From an uncultured Clostridia bacterium (GTDB taxonomy: Bacteria; Bacillota; Clostridia; Christensenellales; UBA1242): 43,373 nucleotides of DNA. The position numbers were made by a program, and so were the translations under genes. The stretch is from the NCBI GenBank assembly GCA_944372325.1, contig CALVYR010000006.1, positions 1 through 43,373 of the forward strand, in the 5' to 3' direction. Positions 1 to 7,984 of this stretch are shown piece after piece (position 1 is the stretch's first letter; every line of letters begins with the position of its first letter). Under the pieces are notes generated by a model. The model was not told where the DNA came from and did no database searches. It saw nothing but the letters and a program-made list of their open reading frames with translations.

Positions 1-283
1 CCCCGAAAAAGGGTACAGGGGAAACGCAAAGCGTTTTAGCAAAATGAAATTTTGCAATCGAGCCACAAAGGCGATTAGAACATTTGAGAAACAAATGTTT
101 GGTGGATCGCCAGGGGACTCGTGTGCAGTGGCTGGAAGCCACAAACCTGTTAGACGGACCCGCAAAGACGGAACCGACCTGGACCCCGAAAAAGGGTACA
201 GGGGAAACGCAAAGCGTTTTAGCAAAATGAAATTTTGCAATCGAGCCACAAAGGCGATTAAAAACATTTGAGAAACAAATGTT
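1..283. repeat. tRNA-Lys 3'-end/flank direct repeats
   Basis: Two near-identical direct repeats lie at about 1-116 and 184-300 with an offset of 183-184 bases. Each holds the same flank followed by the last bases of the tRNA-Lys gene in minus orientation, including the encoded CCA. Only the second copy continues into an intact tRNA. The sequence between them (117-183) is unrelated to the tRNA apart from a few bases at its end. The open frame at 44-271 simply reads through this repeat and is not believed to be a gene. The array may continue to the left of the window. Confidence 0.75.
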
Positions 284-359
284 TGGTGGATCGCCAGGGG
301 CTCGAACCCTGGACCCCCTGATTAAGAGTCAGATGCTCTACCAACTGAGCTAGCGATCC
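284..359 (-). tRNA. tRNA-Lys (anticodon CUU)
   Basis: The reverse complement folds as a complete tRNA. It has a 7-bp acceptor GGATCGC/GCGATCC, a D arm beginning GCTC and closing GAGC, an anticodon stem TCTGA/TCAGG with loop CTCTTAA (anticodon CTT), a T stem CAGGG/CCCTG with loop TTCGAGC, an A discriminator and an encoded CCA. It decodes AAG. It sits among fragments of itself: a 3' fragment at 102-116 and a 5' half at 479-523. Confidence 0.95.
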
Positions 360-700
360 ATACAAATTATCCTGAACTTTTTATATTTTAGGGGGTCCAG
401 GGAACCCTTCCACTCGCAGCATAGCTGCTTCGCCGCTTTACTGTCAAAAACTTGCCACTGGCAACTTTTTGCCATCGCGCCCTGATTAAGAGTCAGATGC
501 TCTACCAACTGAGCTAGCGATCCAGAAATTTTTGTCGACCTGAGGCTCATTTGCCCTTCGGTCGAATTTCGTTTTGTGGTCGCAAAAATTTCTTTTAGCG
601 ACCAAACGCAAGTTCCAGCTACGCTTGGGAACTTGGTCGCTACTCTCGTGCGAAGTTAGCGCTACGAAGAGTAAATAGCTTGAGTGTTAAAATTTTATAT
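360..700. repeat. Hairpin-rich spacer with a partial tRNA-Lys copy
   Basis: 479-523 (minus strand) repeats exactly the 5' half of the upstream tRNA-Lys (acceptor, D arm, anticodon arm) but lacks its own T arm, so it is a tRNA pseudogene. At 391-403 a short stretch matching the variable loop and T arm occurs in inverted orientation. Further right are nested inverted repeats: GTGGTCGC with GCGACCA around 575-605, and CAAGTTCC with GGAACTTG around 609-635. A motif TTCGGTCGAA (555-564) also occurs in the repeats at 10400-10650. I see no coding sequence here. Confidence 0.65.
479..523 (-). pseudogene. Truncated tRNA-Lys 5' half
   Basis: This is identical to the 5' portion of the intact tRNA-Lys, from the acceptor strand GGATCGC through the anticodon arm with CTT. 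The sequence that should form the variable loop, T arm and 3' acceptor is replaced by unrelated bases, so it cannot form a tRNA. Confidence 0.8.
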
Positions 701-748
701 CTACCAAAGCAATTGGAGCGAGAGACGAGATTCGAACTTGCAACCGCT
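701..748 (-). pseudogene. Truncated tRNA-Gly 3' end
   Basis: A 48-base copy of 889-936 with two mismatches. It covers the 3' flank, the CCA, the acceptor 3' strand and the T arm of the intact tRNA-Gly. The anticodon and D arms are missing. A short inverted copy of the T/anticodon-arm boundary lies at 853-864. This partial-inverted-intact arrangement mirrors the one at tRNA-Lys. Confidence 0.8.
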
Positions 749-901
749 ACGCAAAAGCTTTTGGCTTAGCTATTTTGCTGACGCAAAAGAAGCTTTGCTT
801 CAAGTTTTGCTCCGCTCCCCAAAAATTAAAATTTTTGTGGACCCCATTAAAGGCAGTGGTTGCAAAATTTGTTCATTAACATCATCTTCTACCAAAGCAA
901 T

Positions 902-976
902 TGGAGCGAGAGACGAGATTCGAACTCGCAACCACTGCCTTGGGAAGGCAATGCTCTACCATTGAGCCACTCTCGC
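902..976 (-). tRNA. tRNA-Gly (anticodon CCC)
   Basis: The reverse complement has acceptor GCGAGAG/CTCTCGC, a T discriminator, an encoded CCA, an anticodon stem TTGCC/GGCAG with loop TTCCCAA (anticodon CCC), and a T loop of the TTCGAAT type. It decodes GGG. Confidence 0.94.
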
Positions 977-1055
977 CAATGCTTGCTTATTCTATCACAT
1001 ATATTTTATTTTTGCAAGGTATTTTTTAGAATTTTATAAAATTATTTTTATTTTC

Positions 1056-2159
1056 CTATATCAGTTTAAATTTTATCATCGCTGGATTGTGATCAGAAAA
1101 TTCAAAGTCTGTATCTATATTTTCTGAGCTTATAACTTCAATGTTATCGGAAACTAAAAAGCCATCTATCACAACAGTATAGTTTACGCCTTTTTCATAT
1201 GGAATTTCTGCAGACCTACATGTGGGAACAAGTTTTGTTGTGGCAAAATTAAAATGCTCTGGAATATCTTCTTTAGTTATCACATTTACCCATTCTGGCA
1301 CCTTTTGCTTAGTTGGGAACTCTGTAATGCTGTCTGCTATGTCGTGATTCCAATCTCCGCCAGCAATAACATAATTGCCTCTACTATATTCTTCTAGAAT
1401 TATTTCGTTTAGAAGTTCAAGTTGCTGTGCTCTAATTACGCCACCTTCATCATAAGCACTCATGTGAAGATTGATAAGCACTAACTCTTTTTCTGAGCCC
1501 TCAATTTTAAGCCTTGATATTATAAAACATCTGTCTAGGTCAAAAAACTTGTTTATGAAACTTGTATCTACAGGGAAGGACTTTCTTGTAGAACTGTCTA
1601 TTTTATACTTTGAAAATGTGCAAATTCCAGAATTTACTGTGCCATGTGGCTTTGTTAGAGGATAAAAAAGATAACCGCTGTGAAAGTTTGAAGCGAATGT
1701 ATTTGCATATGAGTTAAAGCTTTGAGTTAGCATTTCAAATTGATTTACAAAATAACTTCTGTGTGAACTTGTATCCACTTCTTGAAAGAACATGAAATCG
1801 GCATTTAAACTTTGCATGGTGGAAATAGCCCCATTTGTGCTTTCTAATACCGCATCTTTACTTTCCGCTCTGCTTTCTTTTCCAGTAAAAGTTGTTCCGT
1901 CATTCATCGTGCCAGTATCCATAAAGAAAGTGAAATTTTGGTTATATGCTCCAAAGCCAATGTTATAGGTTGAAATTGTGTATTCAGTATTTAAAGTTAT
2001 TTGGGTAGCATTATTATTTTGAATGTCAAGCTCTAAATTATCTTCAATTCTATAATATGTTGCGCTTAAGTAAATTACATATCCGCCAACTGTTAAAACT
2101 ATTAAACCAATTAAACAGGCAAGAACTATTGCTATAATTTTAAATGTCTTTTTAACCAT
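1056..2159 (-). CDS. Membrane-anchored endonuclease/exonuclease/phosphatase family protein
   Basis: A 367-residue protein with one N-terminal membrane segment (about residues 7-30), so the catalytic domain is probably outside the cytoplasm. The EEP fold signature is present in order: a YNIG strand with Asn near residue 66, FFQEVD with the metal-binding Glu at 127, an NLHMSA strand, GGDWNHD, and a C-terminal SDHNP with the catalytic His. The family cleaves phosphodiester or phosphoester bonds in nucleic acids, phosphoinositides or sphingolipids, and the substrate here cannot be told. GAGGT precedes the ATG. It is monocistronic, and its 3' end faces the tRNA region. Confidence 0.85.
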   Translation of the reverse strand: MVKKTFKIIAIVLACLIGLIVLTVGGYVIYLSATYYRIEDNLELDIQNNNATQITLNTEYTISTYNIGFGAYNQNFTFFMDTGTMNDGTTFTGKESRAESKDAVLESTNGAISTMQSLNADFMFFQEVDTSSHRSYFVNQFEMLTQSFNSYANTFASNFHSGYLFYPLTKPHGTVNSGICTFSKYKIDSSTRKSFPVDTSFINKFFDLDRCFIISRLKIEGSEKELVLINLHMSAYDEGGVIRAQQLELLNEIILEEYSRGNYVIAGGDWNHDIADSITEFPTKQKVPEWVNVITKEDIPEHFNFATTKLVPTCRSAEIPYEKGVNYTVVIDGFLVSDNIEVISSENIDTDFEFSDHNPAMIKFKLI

Positions 2160-2187
2160 ATTTACCTCAAATAAAATTATAGCATAG

Positions 2188-2394
2188 TTAAAAATTTTTA
2201 GGAAATGTTTTTATATTTAAAATTTCAAAATATTCTAGCCATCTATATTCTCTAATTGGCATAGGTCTATGGTCTTTAAAATATAGAACAAGAGCAGGTG
2301 ATATACTGTTATGATTTTTAACAAATTCATACCTTACTAACTGTCCACTTTTTATTAAGCGTTTTGCCTTTGCGTGATAATTGAAATATCTCAT
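2188..2394 (-). CDS. Small conserved-looking protein of unknown function
   Basis: A 68-residue basic protein if started at the internal Met beginning MRYFNYHAKAK. An upstream Met at 2430 would add 12 hydrophobic/Cys residues and seems less likely. No obvious Shine-Dalgarno precedes either start. The composition (HAKAKRLI, SPALVLYF, RPMPIREYRW) looks like a compact soluble domain. I do not recognise a function. It is divergent from the alanine racemase gene. Confidence 0.55.
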   Translation of the reverse strand: MRYFNYHAKAKRLIKSGQLVRYEFVKNHNSISPALVLYFKDHRPMPIREYRWLEYFEILNIKTFPKNF

Positions 2395-2440
2395 AATATT
2401 ATTTTTACACCAAAGACAAATTAAATTCATAAAAATATAT

Positions 2441-3481
2441 GTGAGTTACTCTACTTGTGTAATAGAAAGAAAAATATTATATTCAAACTTAGAGAATATT
2501 AAAAAATATTGTCCTCGCGTTTTTGCTATGGTTAAGGCTAATGCATATGGCTGTGGCGTAAAAGAAATTTGTTTGGCATTAAAAAATAAAGTAGATTTTT
2601 TTGGCGTTGCTTGCTTGAAAGAAGCGCTTGAAATTAGAGGCTTTGACAAGACCTCTAATATTTTAATAGTTGGCATTTGTGAAAATATTAAGCTTGCAAT
2701 TGAAAATAATATTTCTATTACAATTGAAAATCTGCAAGATTTTAATAAATTATTAAAAATTGTTAAAAAAAATGAAAAATATCTTGAAAATAATAATAAA
2801 ATTGTGAAAATTCATGTAAAAATTAATTCTGGAATGAATAGACTGGGCTTAAAAACTACAAATGAATTTAAAAAATTATTAGATATTTATTTTAAATCTA
2901 ATTTAAAAAGTTTAATAAAAATCGAGGGCGTGTTTACTCATTTTGCATCTAAAAAGCTATTAGCTTCTCAAGTAAAAAAATTTAAAGGTTTTATAAATAT
3001 ATTGCCAAGTTTAATTGATCCCATAATACATATAGGTGGCGGAATTGGGAAAGAGTTGGTTCAAAATTTTGAAAATGTATATCTGCGCGTTGGAATAGAT
3101 CTATACACAGAGCCAGCTTATATTCTACATTTAGAAAGTAAAGTTATAAAGGTCTTCAGTGTAAAAGCGGGAGAATATGTGGGCTACGATAACGCGTATA
3201 TGGCAAATAATGAGGAGCACATAGCAGTTATACCACTAGGCTATGCAGATGGAATAAAAAGAAAGCTTAGCGGAGAGTGCGTTAAAATTAATAATAAAAA
3301 CTATAAAATTATAGGTAATATCTGTATGGATATGTTTTTTGTATGTGTAGATAAAACTGTAAAGAGAGGAGATAAGGTTATAATAAATTTAAATTCCTGG
3401 GCAAAAAAATGTGATACCATTAACTATGAAATTTTAACCTCTATCAATCATAGAAGATTTAATATTAAAATAATTTATTAA
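2441..3481 (+). CDS. alr: Alanine racemase
   Basis: A PLP-dependent interconverter of L- and D-alanine supplying D-Ala for peptidoglycan. The PLP lysine motif AMVKANAYGCG is at residues 29-39 (Lys32). Other family blocks follow: HVKINSGMNRLGL, EGVFTHFA, HIGGG, the Tyr-bearing GEYVGYDNAY, and NICMDMF. I chose the GTG at 2441 (346 aa) because the family begins just before this point; an extension to 2381 would overlap the divergent gene. The usual ARPGIALYG block is LRVGIDLYT here, so the protein is somewhat divergent. No clear Shine-Dalgarno is visible. Confidence 0.85.
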   Translation: MSYSTCVIERKILYSNLENIKKYCPRVFAMVKANAYGCGVKEICLALKNKVDFFGVACLKEALEIRGFDKTSNILIVGICENIKLAIENNISITIENLQDFNKLLKIVKKNEKYLENNNKIVKIHVKINSGMNRLGLKTTNEFKKLLDIYFKSNLKSLIKIEGVFTHFASKKLLASQVKKFKGFINILPSLIDPIIHIGGGIGKELVQNFENVYLRVGIDLYTEPAYILHLESKVIKVFSVKAGEYVGYDNAYMANNEEHIAVIPLGYADGIKRKLSGECVKINNKNYKIIGNICMDMFFVCVDKTVKRGDKVIINLNSWAKKCDTINYEILTSINHRRFNIKIIY

Positions 3482-3497
3482 AAAATATATATTTTTC

Positions 3498-3533
3498 TTT
3501 AAATTTTTTATAATTTTTGTTAAAATACTTCTA
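3498..3533 (+). promoter_or_regulatory. rsmD promoter placed for a leaderless mRNA
   Basis: TTTAAA (3498-3503), 17 bases, TAAAAT (3521-3526), then only 6 bases to the ATG at 3533. There is no Shine-Dalgarno. Transcription is expected to start at or within a base or two of the ATG. Confidence 0.6.
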
Positions 3534-4057
3534 TGAGGATAGTAGCAGGTAAATATAGAGGTAAAAAACTAATTAGCCCTAGTCATAATATTAGGCCGAC
3601 TTTAGATATGGTAAAACAGGCTATTTTTACAAGACTTCAATTTTTTGTTGAAGATAGTGAGGTGTTAGATCTATTTGCGGGTAGTGGAGCGCTTGGTATA
3701 GAAGCGCTAAGCAGAGGAGCAAAGTTTGTTACTTTTTGTGATAAAGACTTTCAAAGCATAAGGCTTATTAAAGAAAATTTAAAGCTTTTAAAAGAGGAAA
3801 ACTTTAAAGTAATTCAAGGTGACTATAAAACAATATTAAACTCTTTAACAACTGCTTTTGATTTAATTATTTTAGACCCTCCATTTGCAAGTGGATATTA
3901 CGATGAAGCGCTTAATATTATCTTTGAAAGGAAACTATTAAAGCCAAATGGTATAATTGTTTGCGAGAGGGCTAAAGAAGAGAAAGTTAATTGCAATTTT
4001 AAGCTTGATTGCACTAAAATTTATGGCTCAGTTGCAGTAGATTATTTTAAAGAGTGA
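3533..4057 (+). CDS. rsmD: 16S rRNA (guanine966-N2)-methyltransferase RsmD
   Basis: 174 residues, the normal family length. The start MRIVAGKYRGKKL and RPT are diagnostic of RsmD. The SAM-binding motif DLFAGSGALGIEALSRGA is at about 46-63, and the N6/N2-methylase motif LDPPF at about 112-116. It methylates G966 of 16S rRNA during 30S assembly. The gene has its own promoter, and pyk follows with its own promoter a few bases after the stop. Confidence 0.93.
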   Translation: MRIVAGKYRGKKLISPSHNIRPTLDMVKQAIFTRLQFFVEDSEVLDLFAGSGALGIEALSRGAKFVTFCDKDFQSIRLIKENLKLLKEENFKVIQGDYKTILNSLTTAFDLIILDPPFASGYYDEALNIIFERKLLKPNGIIVCERAKEEKVNCNFKLDCTKIYGSVAVDYFKE

Positions 4058-4066
4058 TAAAAATTG

Positions 4067-4103
4067 TTTACATATTATTTTAAATTGTATATAATATTTA
4101 ACA
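4067..4103 (+). promoter_or_regulatory. pyk promoter placed for a leaderless mRNA
   Basis: TTTACA (4067-4072), exactly 17 bases, consensus TATAAT (4090-4095), then 7 bases to the ATG at 4103. No ribosome-binding site can fit, so the start site should coincide with the start codon. Confidence 0.75.
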
Positions 4104-5512
4104 TGAGAAAGACAAAAATTATTTGTACTATTGGTCCTGCATCTTCAAGTGTAAAAGTGCTTGAAGAAATGGCAAAGGCAGGCATGAATGTGGCTAGAAT
4201 AAACATGAGCCACGGAACTTTGGAGAGTCACAAAGAAATTATTGATAATTTAAACTTTGTAAGAATTGCGCACGATAACCCAATTGCTCTTATGTGTGAT
4301 ACAAAAGGTCCTGAAATTAGAATTGGCAAATTTGAAAAGGGTGAAGTAATTTTAAAACCTAAAAAAATGTTCACGCTAACCTCGCGTGATGTTTTAGGCA
4401 ATGAAGAAATTGTAAGTTTAGTATACAAACAACTAGTGAAAGAAGTAAAAATTGGTGATAAAATTTACGCCAATAACGGTCTAGTAGTTTTAAGGGTAAA
4501 AGCAATTACTGAAACAGATATTAAATGCAGGGTACTATTTGGAGGTAAACTTACAAATAACAAGGGTTTAAATATCCCAGGTATTGTTCCTGAAGGCGAA
4601 TATCTTAGCGAGGCGGATAAAAAAGACCTATTATTTGCAATTCAAAATAAAGCTAATTTTATAGCAGCTTCTTTTGTATCCAATAAACAAAATGTTTTAT
4701 CACTAAGAAAATTTTTAGTGGATAACGGCGGAAGTGACATAAAGATAATAAGTAAAATAGAAAATTCATCAGGCATTAAAAATATATCTGAAATAATTGA
4801 AGCCAGTGACGGAATTATGGTTGCAAGGGGAGATCTTGGTGTTGAAATACCGTTAGAGAAATTGCCAAGTGTGCAAAAGAAACTAATTTCTGAGTGCTTG
4901 GACCATGGTAAACTTGTTGTAGTGGCTACAGAGATGCTTGAAAGCATGACAAATTCTGTAAGACCAACAAGGGCAGAGGTATCTGATGTTGCAAATGCTA
5001 TCTATGAAAAGGCAACTGCAACAATGCTTTCCGGTGAAACCGCTGTGGGTAAACATCCAGCACTTGTGGTTAAAACAATGGCAAAAATACTTCTTGAAGC
5101 TGAAAAACATATAAGTTATAATCAAGATTTTATTTCTTCTAAAAGAAAAGTGCATGGAGTTAGTGACTCTATTTGTAAAACCACTTGTCAAAATGCCATT
5201 GGTGTAAACGCAAAGTTAATTGTTGTTTTTACCTCTAGCGGAAGTACTGCGCACTTAATTTCAAGCAATAGGGTATCTACACCAATACTTGCTATAACAC
5301 CAAACCAGAATGTTTATGATAGTTTAGCACTATCTTGGAATACAACTGCATATAAAAATGATATAATAAGTTCGGAAAAAGAGATGCTACATTTTGCAGA
5401 AAATACAGCAAAAACACTTGAACTTGTTAGAAAAAATGATATAATAGTGGTAACTACGGGAACGCCCGAAGTATCTGGGCAAACTAATATGCTTAAGATA
5501 ATAAAAATTTAA
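4103..5512 (+). CDS. pyk: Pyruvate kinase
   Basis: Converts phosphoenolpyruvate and ADP to pyruvate and ATP, the last step of glycolysis. 469 residues from MRKTKIICTIGP. Family blocks: TIGPAS near the start, NMSHG, DTKGPEIR, SKIEN, MVARGDLGVE, and ATEMLESM followed by PTRAEVSDVANA. It lacks the extra C-terminal PEP-utiliser domain found in Bacillus enzymes. A 13-codon upstream extension is open but lies inside the promoter, which rules it out. It is followed closely by a small membrane-protein gene. Confidence 0.96.
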   Translation: MRKTKIICTIGPASSSVKVLEEMAKAGMNVARINMSHGTLESHKEIIDNLNFVRIAHDNPIALMCDTKGPEIRIGKFEKGEVILKPKKMFTLTSRDVLGNEEIVSLVYKQLVKEVKIGDKIYANNGLVVLRVKAITETDIKCRVLFGGKLTNNKGLNIPGIVPEGEYLSEADKKDLLFAIQNKANFIAASFVSNKQNVLSLRKFLVDNGGSDIKIISKIENSSGIKNISEIIEASDGIMVARGDLGVEIPLEKLPSVQKKLISECLDHGKLVVVATEMLESMTNSVRPTRAEVSDVANAIYEKATATMLSGETAVGKHPALVVKTMAKILLEAEKHISYNQDFISSKRKVHGVSDSICKTTCQNAIGVNAKLIVVFTSSGSTAHLISSNRVSTPILAITPNQNVYDSLALSWNTTAYKNDIISSEKEMLHFAENTAKTLELVRKNDIIVVTTGTPEVSGQTNMLKIIKI

Positions 5513-5522
5513 GGAGGTTTGT

Positions 5523-5882
5523 ATGGACGATTTTGATGAGGAAATTATTGTAGAAGACGATCCTGAAGAAGAAATGTTTGAAGAAAAACCTGAAGAATCT
5601 GAAGAGAAAGTAAAAGATAATAAGCAAATTGTAATTACAAAAGATGCAGTGCCATTTATATTATCAATAATAGCAATATGTTTATCATTTTTTAAATCTT
5701 TATTTGTTATAGTTCTTGCTACTTCTTACACCGCAATGGTCGTGCTATATTCAATATTCTTTGCAGGGGCTGTAGCTTGCGCACTTGCGTCACTTATTTT
5801 AATTCTTCTAAAAAACAAAAAAGTAAGTTTTTCAGCAGAGTTCGTTTTTTCTTTGATAGCTATAGTTATTAGTTTTATTTAA
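5523..5882 (+). CDS. Small acidic-headed membrane protein, function unknown
   Basis: 119 residues with a strongly acidic N-terminus (about 1-35, mostly Asp/Glu) followed by three hydrophobic segments (about 44-64, 66-98, 105-119). A strong AAGGAGG lies 7 bases before the ATG, and the gap to pyk is 10 bases, so co-transcription with pyk is likely. I recognise no family. It ends at a bidirectional terminator shared with the HU gene. Confidence 0.7.
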   Translation: MDDFDEEIIVEDDPEEEMFEEKPEESEEKVKDNKQIVITKDAVPFILSIIAICLSFFKSLFVIVLATSYTAMVVLYSIFFAGAVACALASLILILLKNKKVSFSAEFVFSLIAIVISFI

Positions 5883-5896
5883 TTTTTTAAGGGTAT

Positions 5897-5927
5897 AAAA
5901 AAACAAGGAATTATTTCCTTGTTTTTT
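5897..5927. terminator. Bidirectional intrinsic terminator
   Basis: AACAAGGAA (ending 5910), loop TTAT, TTCCTTGTT, flanked by A and T runs on both sides. It serves the pyk-side operon on + and the HU gene on -. Confidence 0.85.
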
Positions 5928-5942
5928 ATTAAATTCAAATTC

Positions 5943-6215
5943 TTAGTTAAATAAGTCTTTGAAAGCTTTGCCAACTTTGAAGCATGGTGCTTTTGAAGCA
6001 TTAATTTTAACAGGTTGCTTTGTTTGTGGGTTGATACCTGTTCTAGCTGGTTTGCTTTTAAGTTCGAATGTTCCGAAACCTACAAGAGCTACTTTGTCGT
6101 CAGCTTTGAAAGCGTCTACAATTGTTTCAACCATTGCTTCATATGCAGCGCTTGCTTCCTTTTGTGTTAAACCTGCTTTGTCAGCGACTGATTTAATGAA
6201 TTCTCCTTTGTTCAT
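5943..6215 (-). CDS. hup: HU-family DNA-binding protein
   Basis: A 90-residue nucleoid protein. It starts MNKGEFI and carries GFGTFELKSKPARTGINPQT, the DNA-grasping beta-arm with the intercalating Pro. It bends and compacts DNA as a dimer. AGGGG lies 6 bases before the ATG. Its own sigma-A promoter lies about 45 bases upstream. Confidence 0.96.
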   Translation of the reverse strand: MNKGEFIKSVADKAGLTQKEASAAYEAMVETIVDAFKADDKVALVGFGTFELKSKPARTGINPQTKQPVKINASKAPCFKVGKAFKDLFN

Positions 6216-6261
6216 AGTTTTCCCCTTTTAAAAATATTTGTTTAATAACTTAAACATAACT

Positions 6262-6289
6262 ATTATAGCCTATTTCAGCAGTATTTCAA
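6262..6289 (-). promoter_or_regulatory. HU promoter
   Basis: On the minus strand: TTGAAA (6284-6289), 16-base spacer, TATAAT (6262-6267). This leaves an untranslated leader of roughly 40 bases carrying the ribosome-binding site. Confidence 0.75.
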
Positions 6290-6346
6290 ACTGATTTTAA
6301 GTCATTTTTCAATTTTTTTGCATTTTTCCCTTATTTTATGCGGGGT

Positions 6347-7183
6347 TTAAGGCTCACTTAAATATAATATGCCAATAGTTTCTGGACCGCAATGGCTACA
6401 AATTGTTGCTCCAGCTTGCATAGAATATACCTCTTCAAAACCGAGAGCTTTAACTTTTTTTATAATTTCTTCTTTTATTCCTTCCATAGGAGAGGAGGAG
6501 GTAACAAAGCATCTTTTCATAATAGGAGGCTTTTCTTTTATAATATCATCTACATATTTAGGCAATACATTTTTTAAAGGCCCCATATATTTTTTTGTAG
6601 CTTCCATTTTGCCATTTATTAGTTGTATTCTAATTTTTAATTTTAAAAGGTTTGCGCCAAACATAGCTACAGCGGAACATCTTCCACCTTTATACAAGTA
6701 ATTTAACTTGCTTATAATGAAAGAGGACTGCACTCTGTTTGCTTCGTTTTCACACTCTGTAAGAATTTCAGATAGTGGTTTGCCTGCGTTAATTTTGTCT
6801 ATAGCAGATAAAATTAGTACGCCAGAGCCAGAAGAGAGTTGTTTTGTGTCTATAACATACACATTTTCAAGTTCCTTGCTTGCTTGAAGAGCGTTTGTTC
6901 CCGTGCTTGAAATTTCAAAAGAAAGTGAAAAATGAATTACAGCGTCATATTTTTCTCTGAGCTTAGAAAAAATTTCCTTATATTCTTCCACATTCCTAGC
7001 AGAAGTTTTAGGTAGAACATCAGTTTTATCCACAAAGTCATATATTTCTTTGTATGTTATTTCAGCTTCAGTATATTGATCTTCACCAAGGTTCACATAT
7101 AGTGGAACAATGGTTATATCATATTTTTCTATTAGTTCTTTAGGAAGGTCGCAGGTTGAATCTGCAGATATACCAATTTTCAT
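6347..7183 (-). CDS. DegV family fatty-acid-binding protein
   Basis: 278 residues, standard DegV length. It begins MKIGISADSTCDLP, with the KTSARN block at about 57-62 that matches the lipid-headgroup TS(A/Q)P-like loop, and GRCSAV in the middle. DegV/FakB proteins bind an acyl chain and present it to the FakA kinase or act as acyl carriers. Whether this one is a FakB cannot be told without a fakA gene nearby. GAGGTGAT is the ribosome-binding site. Confidence 0.88.
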   Translation of the reverse strand: MKIGISADSTCDLPKELIEKYDITIVPLYVNLGEDQYTEAEITYKEIYDFVDKTDVLPKTSARNVEEYKEIFSKLREKYDAVIHFSLSFEISSTGTNALQASKELENVYVIDTKQLSSGSGVLILSAIDKINAGKPLSEILTECENEANRVQSSFIISKLNYLYKGGRCSAVAMFGANLLKLKIRIQLINGKMEATKKYMGPLKNVLPKYVDDIIKEKPPIMKRCFVTSSSPMEGIKEEIIKKVKALGFEEVYSMQAGATICSHCGPETIGILYLSEP

Positions 7184-7201
7184 AAAATCACCTCACAAAA
7201 T

Positions 7202-7230
7202 ATGTTAACAAATTGAAAAATTAATGTCAA
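7202..7230 (-). promoter_or_regulatory. degV promoter
   Basis: Minus strand: consensus TTGACA (7225-7230), 17-base spacer, TAACAT (7202-7207). It is divergent from and close to the radC promoter. Confidence 0.7.
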
Positions 7231-7254
7231 ACACTATTAAAAATTTTTTTAATG

Positions 7255-7271
7255 TGATATAATTTCCCACA
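7255..7271 (+). promoter_or_regulatory. radC extended -10 promoter, leaderless
   Basis: An extended -10, TG then A then TATAAT (7258-7263), lies 7 bases before the ATG at 7271. There is no Shine-Dalgarno and no good -35. The start site should be at the ATG. Confidence 0.65.
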
Positions 7272-7984
7272 TGGAACAAAAGAAAAATTTGCATGAAAAA
7301 CATCGTGAACGATTGTTAAATACTATTAAAGAAGTGGGTTTTGATAAGATAAACGATATAAACGCACTGGAGTTTGTGCTAACTTTAATAATTCCTAGAA
7401 AGGATACAAACCCTCTTGCTCATGCACTTTTAGACCAGTTTGGCAGTTTTTCTAGAGTTCTAGATGCAGATTATAGTCAGCTTGTGCATGTGTTTGGCTT
7501 GGGTGAGAGGTCTGCTACACTTTTAAAATTGATACCTGAAATTTTTAGAAGATATCAAGTGGATAAGGTTGGTAAAACTCCACTTATAAACACTCTTGGC
7601 GATATGATAGCCTATTTTAAACCTAGGCTAGAGAATAAACTAAAGGAAGAGTTTATTGTTGTAGGGCTAAATAATAAAGGAAGAGTTGTTGCGGAAAAAA
7701 CTGTGTCTGTGGGAGGAAAAAATAGCGTTGCTATTGATAAAAAGGACTTAAGTTTATTCATATTAAATAAACATATAAGTTCTGTAATTTTTGCCCATAA
7801 TCATCCTGGAGCGGACCCAAGACCGTCAAAAGCCGATGTAGATACAACAGAAGCGTTAAAAGATTTTCTAACGCTTAATAATGTAAGGCTAGAGGATCAT
7901 ATAATAGTTGGCGAGGATAGCATTTTTAGCATGAAAATGCTTCAATATATAGAGGAGAAGGACATTCGTGAAGAAATATTATGA
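7271..7984 (+). CDS. radC: RadC-family JAB-domain protein
   Basis: 237 residues. The N-terminal helix-hairpin-helix region (about 1-95, with VFGLGERSA) is followed by a JAMM/MPN metallo-domain. The metal-site motif reads HNHPGADPRPSKAD, where the usual HNHPSGDP has Gly-Ala in place of Ser-Gly; the histidines and the Asp are kept. RadC's role in DNA repair is disputed, and many copies act in accessory or natural-transformation contexts. It overlaps queH by 17 bases, implying translational coupling. Confidence 0.88.
   Translation: MEQKKNLHEKHRERLLNTIKEVGFDKINDINALEFVLTLIIPRKDTNPLAHALLDQFGSFSRVLDADYSQLVHVFGLGERSATLLKLIPEIFRRYQVDKVGKTPLINTLGDMIAYFKPRLENKLKEEFIVVGLNNKGRVVAEKTVSVGGKNSVAIDKKDLSLFILNKHISSVIFAHNHPGADPRPSKADVDTTEALKDFLTLNNVRLEDHIIVGEDSIFSMKMLQYIEEKDIREEIL

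Noticed and set aside
44..271. 75-codon frame at the left end
   Set aside because: It spans the duplicated tRNA-flank repeat, repeats its own sequence, and has no coding character.
284..359. Considered the tRNA-Lys/Gly partial copies as att sites for the phage cassette
   Set aside because: They are more than 10 kb from the cassette, no matching tRNA fragment occurs at its right end, and no integrase is present.
7271..7984. RadC as a sign of a mobile element or defence island
   Set aside because: It sits in a coupled operon with queH, lepB and ychF and has host-like composition, so a housekeeping copy is more likely.
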